Origin: Dunaliella salina
Lineage: Eukaryota; Chlorophyta; Chlorophyceae; Chlamydomonadales; Dunaliellaceae
NCBI GenBank assembly: GCA_002284615.2
Contig: MU069537.1
Location: 6,962-27,393, forward strand
Length of the DNA stretch: 20,432 bases
Direction: 5' to 3'
Part shown: positions 1 through 10,600 of the stretch, in pieces
Numbering within the stretch: position 1 is the stretch's first letter
How the letters are laid out: each line of letters begins with the position of its first letter
The notes under the pieces: model-generated
The model's input: only the letters and a program-made list of their open reading frames with translations
Database searches by the model: none
What the model was told of the DNA's origin: nothing
Position numbers and translations under genes: made by a program

Positions 1-344
1 TGCAGGGCAATGTGGGCCTTTGCAAGACAAAAATGCAGGCCATGAGCTGCAGGCCATGAGCTGTAGGCCAGGAAAATGTACAGCTGCATGACAGCAGGCC
101 ATGAGCTGTAGGCCTTAAAAACAAGGGCCTTCACAAGACAACAAAGGCTTTTGCAGGGCAATGTGGGCCTTGGCAAGATGATGCCTTGGATCTCCACAAA
201 ATGCACTCTTTGCCGTGCATTTGCCTGCCGCTCACCTTCCCTCGAAGCTTGACCTGGCTTGAGTCTTTCCTTTCTGTTGTTGACAGTTGGGTCTTTCCTT
301 AATACACCCTGGTTGCTGTCAAGCGTAAACTTGAACCTTGAACT
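1..344. repeat. Gene-free stretch with short direct repeats
   Basis: No exon is recognised. The 20-mer TGCAGGGCAATGTGGGCCTT occurs at 1-20 and again at 152-171. Between them a CAGGCCATGAGCTG(T/C)AGGCC motif recurs about three times. The stretch lies downstream of the last recognised sorting nexin exon and is probably intron. I looked for the expected sorting nexin C-terminal tail on the minus strand and did not find it here. Confidence 0.6.
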
Positions 345-587
345 GCACAAACTTGTGCCTATGCCAGGGCTGAGTCCCTCAGCAGAGCACTCACATCGGA
401 AGCGCTCTCCTTCTGGCTAAGTTTCCAGAAGCGAAATCGATGAATCACTGACATGCACCACTAAATGCACTAATCTGTGCCTGTGCCAGTGCAAAATCCC
501 TCAGCAAAGCGCTTGTGTCCAAAGCGCGCTCCTTCTGGAAGCGGTTCACAAGCAAGATTTCTAAATCACTGACAAACAAGCCTATCT
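345..587 (-). repeat. Exon-edge ladder, donor side of exon 596-775 (two extra copies)
   Basis: Two tandem units (345-466 and 467-587, period 121-122 bp) are degenerate copies of the segment starting at 588, which holds the true 3' end of the BAR exon and its donor. Each copy keeps recognisable versions of the codons for the DMSALLRDFALAQAQ stretch and the following donor region. Both carry many substitutions. The copies lie inside the downstream intron and in the same orientation as the exon. Confidence 0.85.
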
Positions 588-595
588 GCACAAAC

Positions 596-775
596 CTGTG
601 CCTGTGCCAGGGCAAAGTCCCTCAGCAGGGCGCTCATGTCAGAAGCACGCTCTTTCTGGAAGCGGTTCAGCTCCTCAGTCATGCGGGCTACGATGCTGTC
701 ATAGGAAAGTTTAGCGGCGCGCACGCGCGTCTCCCCATCCTCCACTTCCCGTTCAGCCTCTGTTATCTTGTCTTC
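596..775 (-). CDS. SNX1: Sorting nexin exon: last visible BAR helix
   Basis: Sixty codons, phase 0 at both ends, starting EDKITEAEREVEDGE and ending RDFALAQAQ. The acceptor is a TTTGCAG before GAAGAC; the donor is CAG followed by gtttgt. The middle reads SYDSIVARMTEELNRFQKER, the conserved pattern of the last long helix of Vps5/SNX1 BAR domains, where 'EE/D-I-x-RFQ-x-x-K' precedes a short C-terminal tail. If the donor were unused, the frame would run nine more residues to a stop after VCADRLVCQ, an unusual tail lacking the expected Trp. I therefore think another exon follows outside the window. The exon continues the chain from 2348-2413 in frame. Confidence 0.93.
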
Positions 776-853
776 CTGCAAAGGCCATTGCGTTCATACG
801 TTACCTCTGTCCGTGCTCGTGTGCATATGCATGATTATTCTGGCCAGCAAGTG

Positions 854-891
<38 letters not shown>

Positions 892-3800
892 TGTGTGATA
901 TGCTGCATGTGTGCATTCCTACTGTAGAACTTTTTGATCCCGCAAAAATAATGTTTTTGATCCCGCAAAATTATATTTTTGAGGGGTGCAGGATGACTGA
1001 GAAGCGACCTGAAAATAATTTTTCAAGGGGCTGCAGGATTGGTGCGGGATGACTGAGGGAGACCTTCAAAATAAGTTTGTCGAAACAATCTAAAACATTT
1101 ATTAAGTGTTTTAGATTGTTTATTGTTATTCCGAGGTATTGTTCAATACAGTGTTCTGAGCGAGGAAGACTAAAGGTCCTAAGGCTATGGAGGCATCATC
1201 AGCTAACCTGCATAGCTTCTTCAAGCCCTCCCTCCCTTCCCGTGGCTGAGGTGCAGCAGAAGGGAAACCCTTCTGCTGCACCTCAGTCACGGGAAGGGAT
1301 TATGGACACTGTTTTTGAGGGATGCAGGTAGCAGGGACGAAGAAGTTCCAGGAAAAGCTTGCACAGCAGCGTGCAATGGCAGGACCTCCATGCATGGTCT
1401 ATCCCTATTTTCCATGTATGCATGCAGGTAAATATCAGTGAAGTAAGTGGGCAAGAGGGGGGGGGGGTGTTTGTCCCTGCGGAAATGTGCGGGATTGCCA
1501 AAAATGATTTTTGAGGAAGGTGCGAGATTGGAGCGGGATTGCAAAATTAAAACTTATATATAGGGGTGCAGGATGACCACCTGGTAGTGTGAAAGTAAAT
1601 GTGTTTCCTGTAGTTCATGGAAACGCAGGCTTTTCATCACCTCTGATGGTGCTCCCACAGTCCAAGGTCCCATGAATCAAGAGAACCAAGATAATGTCTT
1701 AGGATTGGAAAAGTTTGTTTCTGCATGCCTAAAGTACTGTGACTCAGCTTCAAGTGCTGCGTTCCAGACTGGAATGGTCTGATGACAGTTATAATTTCTC
1801 TGCTTCAGCTCTGCTGCCCCCACAGGCAGGTACAGCTATGTAACCCTTTGCTGTCCTTTCCAATGGTCCCACTGCACAAGTGTTAGCATAACAAGGCACG
1901 CAGCAGACCATCAGCACCCAGGAATAAGATCATGCATCTCTAAGATAACGTTAGATGTGGCACAGCAGTGGCAAGGATTAGGAACATGGCAGAGCAGAGA
2001 AGCCTGAGACAATACAAGCACATGTCATGACATTGCCCTGATATGGTGCTCAGTATTTTTCGAAGGCCTCCATATCAAGTAAGGGCCAAGCGTAACTCAA
2101 AACGCGGGGCTGACCATCTATGCCACCAGCTTCCGCAGATCTGCAGCTTTTTTGCAGGAAATTTGGCTTCTGTTTGATGACCTGGCTTTCCAATGGTGCC
2201 TGCGCTGATTGTTTGAATTCAACCTTGGTGTGTATCCTTCAGTAACTGGTTCAACACTCCACTTTCGTTGACGTGCACTTGCAAACCAACAGCGTCCAAG
2301 TCCCAGCATGCCTCACAGTGAGTGTTCATGTCTTGACCACCACCCACCTTGAGGCCTGGCGTCCCACGCAGCTTGGCTAGCTTCACTTTCCTGCCATCTA
2401 GGTCACCTTTTGCCTGAGAACAAGTGTGGGCGAGTAGGAACAAGTGTGGGCAAGTAGACAAAAAATCCAGCCTCAAATCCCTGCCGTTTAGGCCTCTCTC
2501 GGCACTGGGAAAGGTTTATTGAAGCAGGGAGGAGCATGATGGGAAAAATTGGCAATGGGCTTGTAGGCTGTGCATGCTATTGGAAATGTCTCTTCTGCCA
2601 ACTGGATCGCTTGAGGTTTGCGTGTGTAGGTCTGTAAGAGCAAGGGGGAGCATGATGGAAATTGGGGCTGGGCTTAAGAGGCTGTGGATGCTGGTGGGGC
2701 TGACGCCTCTGCCAGGAAGTGGATACACGTTGCGTGTCAGAGTGCGAAGGCACAAAGGAGGGCCAACACGATTGGTATACTTGCAGAGCAGTGTAAGCAC
2801 CAAGGCTTCTTGTGCATGGCTCTGGCATCAATGGACGACACCTGTGCCAGCACAAACATTGAGGAATGTGTGAGGCAATGCAAAGGTGGCTCCACTGTCA
2901 AGAGGCGCAATTGAAGGACTAGAGGGCTTGAAGAATCCACTTCTGCAGGGACACATGCTAGCGCAGGAATGAGCAGAAAAGGTGCTCACAGCCCCAGCTC
3001 AAAGATGACAAAACATGATGATTGGATCAGGGCATGAAGGAAGCCACTTCCTTGGAAACACACAAAAGAAGAGGAATGAAACAGGGGAAGGAACACAGAA
3101 GGTGCTCACGGCCCCAGCACAAGGATGACAAACATGATCATTGGATTGGGGCACCAAGGAGGGAAGATTTCTGCGGGAACATCCGCTTGAAGAGGAATGA
3201 ACGGGGAAGGTGATTACGGCCCCAGCGCAAGGACAACAATTATGATCACAGGATTGGGTCACCAAGAAAGCCCCCTTCTCCTGCACCCACCTGCCCTCTT
3301 TACATACGCTTGCATCCACCCACACCAAACTGCCTCCTCCCACAAACACAGGCCCTCCCTTGCACGTGCACCTGCGTCAGCTGCGTCAGAGCTGCAACCC
3401 TAGTGCTGCATCCCTTACGCTGCGTTCCTTGTGCTCAGGTGCAAGCACAGATGCTCTGACACACCTTTTGCGTCCATCATGCATTTTCCACACCCATATG
3501 CCCTATTTTGGCACGCACCTGCATCAACTGCATCAGCGCTGTTGTCCATGCTAGGGCGTAAGCATAGATGCGCTGGCAGCCACTCCGTATCTCAACCCAC
3601 TTGCCCTCCTCACATGCAAGTGCACACTCCCAAACCCACCTGCATCCTCCCACACCCATATGCCCTATTTCAGCACGCACCTGCATCAACTGCACCAGCG
3701 CTGTGGTCCATGTGTTAGGGCATAGGTAAAGATGCGCTGGCAGCTAATGCGTACCTCACACCCACCTGCCCTCCTAAAAAGCAAGTGTACCTTCCCACCA

Positions 3801-6800
3801 AACCCACCTGCGTCAACTGCGACAGAGCAGTCGCCCTGTCTGCCATGGTGGTCTGCACGCACTTGATGGTGCGCGCCATCTCTTTCAACGGCGCCTCAAA
3901 GGTGCATGCCAGGGTGTGCGCGCGTTGCCGGGATGAGGTGGCGATTTGGCCGCTCCGCCCACACAGCACGTCAAAGGAGCCTCGCATGGGACCATCATCA
4001 AATTTGCCCTGAACAAGTGTGAAGCATCATCAATCTTGCTCTGGATACATGCAAAGCATTTTGCATACTTCAAAAAAAGGCAATGATTTGCATTGAGCTA
4101 CTGTGCTCCTCCTGCACAGCTCCTAAGAGGAGCCTCACATGGAACCGTCGTCAAGTTTGCCCTGAACGCACACCAAGCATCTTGAAAAGGTTGATTAAAG
4201 ACTGAATTGCGCTGAGCTTCTGTGCTCCTCCTGCACTGTGCACATCAGAGGAAATCTGCACAGGACACCGTGCACACAGGATCTCGTCAATTTGTCAAGA
4301 AAGCGGCAAAGTAATGATGCTGTTGAGCACCGCCTGCTAGGCAAGTCAAAGGAACCTCGCATGTGACCATGTGTGCAATGTGTTTCATAGATTTGCCAAG
4401 AAAGTGGCAGAGTGATGTTGCTAATGAGCACTGCATGATCAGCAAGTCACAGGAGCCTTGCAGGGGAGCAGCAGCGCTTACTATGAATCCATTTAAATGC
4501 AAAAGCACAGGTATGCTATCAATGTCCGCCAGGCATGTCCAAACAAGTGCAGGAAAGCGTTGCTTCGGAGCATTTGTACAGCACGTCACAGCCTAAGAGA
4601 GTGGCAGGAAAAAGTACGCTCGGACCCTGAGTACCTACAAATAGCCTTGCATCAGACCCTCATTGAATTTGCCCTGAATGAATGTAATTGAACATGAGTT
4701 CATAGAGCTGATGGTCGAGGAATACTGTCATTGAGTCCAACTTTAATGATTATTGCTCTGGATGAGCAAAATGCTGGAGGTTGTGATGATACTGGTGGAG
4801 GAACTTTGCTGCGATATGACAGAATTGGTAATACTATCATGGCAGGTGAGGGATGCTGAGCTGCTCCCAGTGTGAGCAATTAAAAGATGATTGTGGGGAA
4901 TGTCCAGCTTGCTCAACCTGCTGACCATATGCTCAATTTCAGATGTCAGGCATTGAAGACAGGACCTGATAACCCCATGCTCAACCTCTGGTGACCCCAT
5001 GCTCAAGCTCTGATGACCAATCGTAAAGGATATGGCATCCAATGACCCCATGCTCAAATTCTGATGACCACATGCTCAACCTCTGATGACGCAATGCAGA
5101 AGAAGAGGAAAGAGAAGTTTGGTCTACGCAGGCCAGAGGCCGCGCGCACAAAAAATAAGACTCCCTAACTAGCAAGCTAGCAGGGGTCTCACCAAAGGGC
5201 CCTCAAAACCTACACAAGACACAGCAAGAGCTAATAAGGATCTACCCAATGCGAAGGACGGCCGAACCCGATGCCCAAATGCTCAACCAGACGGTCAAAA
5301 AAAAGTGCAGCTCCATCCTGTCCAGGCAACAAACCAGAAGCAGAAGGCAGGGTGCCACTGTCTGTCGGACAAACTAGTAAGGCTGGATGTGATCTCAGGG
5401 TGCCACTGTCTGTCGTGTGATCTCAGGGTGCCACTGTCTGTCGAACAAACAGACTGGATGTGATCTACCGCGAAGGAAGCAAGCCTCGCGTACGACTTGT
5501 GCTTGAGTGCAGCACACGAGGCCTGCAAAGCCCATGCCAGCTGAACTGCGTGACTCCACCACAGCAGTGACATGCACTCTTATCTAGCACCTGGCACGGC
5601 CTTTGCAGGCACCATCTGTGCAAGCGTGCAGCAAACAAGGCCTGCAAAGCTTACGCCAGCAGCTAGGCTGTGTGTCTCCATCAAAATGCAGATACACGGT
5701 CAAGCACCTGGCGTGGGCTTTGCAGGCCTTGTTTGTTGCATGTGTGCACAAGTGGTGTCTGCGGAGCTCATACACACTGCTAGACTGTGTGCCTCTTGAG
5801 ATTGCATGTCAAAGTATGGAATGCTACAGCAACAGGGTCCAAATATAGAGAATGCACACTCTTGCTCAGCAGTGTGTTCAGACTGTTTTGGCGGTCCATT
5901 CAACTCCTCCACAACAATTGCATGCCAAAGCATACAATGTCACGGTGACATGATCATAAGGGTGAGAGCGGGCACCAGCTGCTCAGCTGCCGATGCCCAC
6001 ACTCTTCCAGCGCTCCATTGAACTCCTCCACATGAATTGCATGTCATAGCAGGAAATTTTACAGCATCAAAATGTTGAGAGATCAAATGTGTTGAGAGCG
6101 CACGCCAGCTGCTGCATGTCCCAAGTCATCCAGCGCTCCATTCAACTTTCCCAAAAGAATTGCGTGCCAAAGCAACAATTTTACAGAAACAGGATCAAAA
6201 TATAGAAAGTGTGCACCAGCTACTCAGCTGCATGCCCAGACTTTTCCGGGGCTCCATTCAACTCCATGTTAGTAGAAAAGGTTGCAGCCACAGAATTCAA
6301 ATGTTGAGAATTCGCATCTGCTGCTTAGCTGCATGCCTAAGGCCTTGCAATGCTCCATTTAAACCCTTCTCAAGGGTTGAATGTCAAAGCAGACAACCTA
6401 CAGCGACGGGATTCAGATGTTGAGAGCGCGCACCAGCTGCTCAACTGCTTGCCCAAACTCTTCCAGCGCTCCATTCAACTCCCCTAAAGAAGTGCATGCC
6501 AAAGCACAAGATGCTGACAGGTTTCAAATGTCGAGAGTGTGCACTAGCTGCTCAGCTGTATGCCCAAACTCTTCCAGCGCTCCATTCAACTCCTCCAAAA
6601 GATTGCTTCTTTAACAAGCAAATGCTGAGAGTGCGTACCAGCTGCTCAGCTGCGTGCCCAAACTCCTCCAGCGCTCCATTCAACTCAGTCTCCTTCTTGA
6701 TGAGCCTGGCCGCTTGGCGATGAGCCTCCACAAGGTGCGTCTCCAGGTTGTTGATGTAGTCGCGCACCTTGATGTAGTCAGCATCCTCTGCGCCGTCATC

Positions 6801-7601
6801 AGACCTGGTGACAGAAACACAGCATCAGACCTGGGTTGTGCAATTGGGGAAATGACAGGCAGCATTGCACTTGCAGATGGTGCACCTCGATGGAGTCAGC
6901 ATCTTCTGCACCGTCATCAGACCTGGAGGCAGCGATGCAGCATCAGACCTGGAGGCCAGTGACTTTGGAAATGACATGCGACATTGTAATCGCAGATGGT
7001 GCACCTTGATGTAGTCAGCATCCTCTGCTCCGTCAACAGACCTGGGGGCAGCCACGCAGCATCAGACCTGGGGTTGCGCGACTAGGAAAATGAGAAGCAG
7101 CATTGACGTTGGACATGGTATTTCCCAAAGACAGAAGCAAAGCATCCTTTGCACTGTGATCAGACCTGGAGGCAATGACAGCATCAGACCTGGGCTGTGC
7201 AACCAAGAAAATGACAGGCAGCATTGTATTTGCAGAAGGTGCACCTTGATGGAGTCAGCATCCTCTGCATCGTCATCAGACCTGGAGGCAGCGATGCAGC
7301 ATCAGATCTGGAGATCAGCGACTTGGGAAATGACATGCAACATTGTAATCGCAGATGGTGCACCTTGATGTAGTCAGCATCCTCTGTACCATCATCAGAC
7401 CTGGGGGCAGCCACGCAGCATCAGACCTGGGGTTGTGCAACCAAGAAAACGTCAGGCACCATTGTCATCGCAGACGCGTGGTGCTTGCAAGACCGAGACG
7501 CCAAAGGGATGCAGACTCGCAGCAGGGGGCAATGGCGAGCCTCAGGACGGAGTCTGAGGTGATGGGCTCTGAGGGCGCTGAGGCAGCGCCAGGGGGGGGG
7601 G

Positions 7602-7637
<36 letters not shown>

Positions 7638-10600
7638 CAACGCAGCATCAGGCCTGGAGCAGAGCAATTGGAGACAGATGGACATCATCGAAATTGGACA
7701 TGGCCAACCCGGGATACAGAAGCAAAGCGTCAGACAAAGTGAGCTGGGTGGGCAGCGACGTAGCATCAGACCTGGGACAGAACAACTGTGACAGGCAGCA
7801 TCAAAACTGGTCATGATAGAACCTGGAGACAGGTGCTAAGCTTTTTGATCAGACAACAAGCCGGGGGGGCAGGGACACAGCATCAGACCTGGGGTTGTAC
7901 GACCGTGGAAATGACAGGGAGCATTGAAATTAAGGATGTGAGACCTGGAGGAGCAGCACAGCATCAGACGTGGAGCCTGTATGTGAGACCTGAACAGATG
8001 TGCAGACTCGCAGTAAGGAACAACAAGGAGCCTCAGAATCGGAGAAGACATGGGTAAGTCAGAACGAATTTTTGATGTTAAGGCAGCATTGGGGCTGCAG
8101 ACGGTGAGCGGAGGGGGCAGGGAAGCAGCATCAGACCTGGAGCAGTGCAACCAGTAGACTAAGAGGCAGCACTGAAATTGGAGGAGATAAAATCAGGGGA
8201 CGCTAGCACAGCCTCAGGCGGAACCGGGAGGTAACATCAGGCTTGAAGGATGTGAGGTCTGGAGAAAGAAGAACCAGAGTAGAAAGAAGAACCAGAGGGG
8301 GAACCTCGAGAGTGTAAGACCTTGAGACAATAAACCTGTTTTGAGTTCTCCAGATGCAGAGACAGGGAGATAGCTGGGAGTATATTTATTTCCTTTGTTG
8401 AAGAATGAACATTGTGCAACTGTTCAAAAACATATGTCTCCACAAAGCCGAAAGACTATGTATGGCAACAGTGGAAGCCTGACCTGACACACTTAGGTCG
8501 TGAAAGTGGACCCTCTGCCAAAAACGCTGAAGAGGTCGTGGCAGACAGGACAGGAGAGCAGATTGCTGAAATTCGGCGTGCAGACTTTCATCGTAGGACA
8601 CAGACTTTGGCTGGCTTTCCATCAGTACAGGGCGCAAACTTTTGGTTGGCGTTCCAGGAAGGTGCGCTGGCACTGCCTGGCACATGCTTTGTTTCCATGA
8701 TGGTGCGGCCTATGGCCTGCTTAGGCCTTTCTTTCCTCTCTTCGAGGTGCGCATGCATTGCGGTACACAGGCATTGTTTCCTTGTTGCATGCGGCCCGTG
8801 ACGTGCGTGGACTTTTCTTTTCTCTCTTACAGGCACGCAGGCATCGCAGTATACGCATTGTTTCCTTCATGTACGCGGCCTACAGCCTGCATATACTTTT
8901 CTTTTTTCCTTTCACGGTTTGCAGGCATTGCAGTACACGCGCTGCCCAATCAGATGTCTTGGGCAAAATGGAGGGGCTCTGGCAGGACAGCAGGCCAGCA
9001 GAATAACAGGTTTTCTTGTCTTGACAGACCGTTTATAAGTGCAGCAGCTGTGAACCATCAGAGCTGACCTCTGTTCCCTGGTTGGCAGTTCTCAGGTGCC
9101 CCCCAAAAAGGGATATTCAGCTCGCGCTGACAAGAAATTGGTCAGCTCAAGGCTCCTGGTTTGCTGATCTGTTTATTCAGTGTCCCAAACTGTCATTTAA
9201 TGTTCAGGCAGCTCACCTTCCTGATACCATGCTTTGCGCGGAATGGTGCAGGCTCTTGAACCTGCAATCCAAACCAAAAACCAAAGCACAATTAGTGCTA
9301 CAGCGCATGCATGCATTGACAGTCACTTGACACGACCTGTAACACACCATCTGTCCGTTTTGATTGAGGGCAGGCCCTAAAAAGACACTACTTAACGAGA
9401 CTACTTCAGTCCGGAAAGCTTAATATGTATAAACACCCATCTTAGTGCAATTGATGTGCAGGAAACCAAGAGATCTGGAAAGTGTGCCACATGCATGAGC
9501 TCATTCAAGCACTTCACCCTACCATGACTATTGTATCTGCACAACCCATTTTAGTGCTTTTGATGTGCAGGAAACCAGAGGATCTGGGGGTTGTGCCACA
9601 AACTGATTCATGCACTTTACCCTGCCCATGGCCCGTAACACTGCACAACCCCATGCATGAGCTTATTCAAGCACTTCACCCTGCCATGACCCTCAACACT
9701 GCACACCCCCATGCATGATCTTACCGTAGCACTTCAACCTGCCATGACCTTCACACTGCACAATCCCAAACATCCATGCTTATGTTTAAATAAACCTGCT
9801 TCAATACAGAAGCAGCTTAATCCTATGAACACTCATCTCAGTGCATTTGATGCAAGGCAGCTGAGGATCTGGAGATTGTACATCATGCATGAGCACATCT
9901 TGGGTGAGGACGAGGAAGGACAAGACATCACCCTGCCAAAACTTGCACAACCCCATGCATGAGCTTATTTTATAAGCACTTCACCCTGCCATGACCCTTA
10001 ACACTGCACAACCCCATTCATGAGCTCATTCACGCACTTCACCCAGCCATGACTCTTAACACTGCACACCCCCACGCATGACCTTACCGCAGCACTTCAC
10101 CCATGGCACCATGACCCTCACACTGCACATCACCCCCCATGAGCCTACCAGAGAAATTTCACCCTACCGTGACCCTTACACTGTACAACCACTCACACCA
10201 ATACTACAGCCAAGGCTTTCACCTTGCTCCATTCCACCAGCCAGCAGATACACAAACAAGCAGTGAAGGACTCTGCTGATGATTGCTGCTAAGGATCCGC
10301 TTCATCCGCTTCCTCCTACCGGCCAGGCATCTTCCAAACAAGCACGGCCACCACCCCATCCAAATGAATGCTGCTAAGGCTTTGCTGTTGCTGCAGTTTC
10401 CTCGCCAGGCTGTCCTCTGAACAGCCATGGCAGCCATCGCAGCAATTGCAGCCACTGCGGAGAAAGAGCAGTGTCATAACTGCACTGCCTTGCACTGCAG
10501 GCATCCAAGCAAGCACCACCGACGCTGCAGACATCCAAGCAAGCACCACCAAAACTGCAGACACTGCACGGACACTGCAGGCATGTGACGCTGCAGACAC

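Larger units (their letters stand above)
931..1577. repeat. Dispersed TTTTTGA...TGCAGGATGAC motif cluster
   Basis: TTTTTGATCCCGCAAAA occurs at 931-947 and 954-970. A related motif, TTTTTGAGGGGTGCAGGATGAC-like, occurs at 976-997, about 1018-1050, 1312-1328, about 1508-1545 and 1562-1577, with variants of 'GCGGGAT' and 'GTGCAGGAT'. The cluster surrounds the two inverted repeats at 1083-1121 and 1233-1299. It may be the remains of a non-autonomous or foldback element, but no terminal repeats or target-site duplication are clear. Confidence 0.55.

Noticed and set aside
5490..5545. Minus-strand 18-codon exon candidate (ASCAALKHKSYARLASFA) with AG and GT at its ends
   Set aside because: It looked like the segment between FGHAAEQL and the FEAPL exon, but the phase 0 acceptor at 4009 already supplies that segment with the right length, and this block recurs in both orientations nearby as a repeat.
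7355..7816. 153-codon plus-strand open frame with a poly-Gly run
   Set aside because: It is created by the poly-G tract and the acceptor-side ladder; no recognisable domain.
8500..8560. Minus-strand reading with LSCPVCHDLF, resembling a RING-type Cys pair or a missing sorting nexin exon
   Set aside because: Only two of the needed Cys/His ligands are present, the donor would be gtccac, and there is no supporting homology.
8642..9067. 141-codon plus-strand open frame with hydrophobic, Cys- and His-rich repeats
   Set aside because: Shadow of the three-copy pyrimidine-rich repeat; no start context or splice support.
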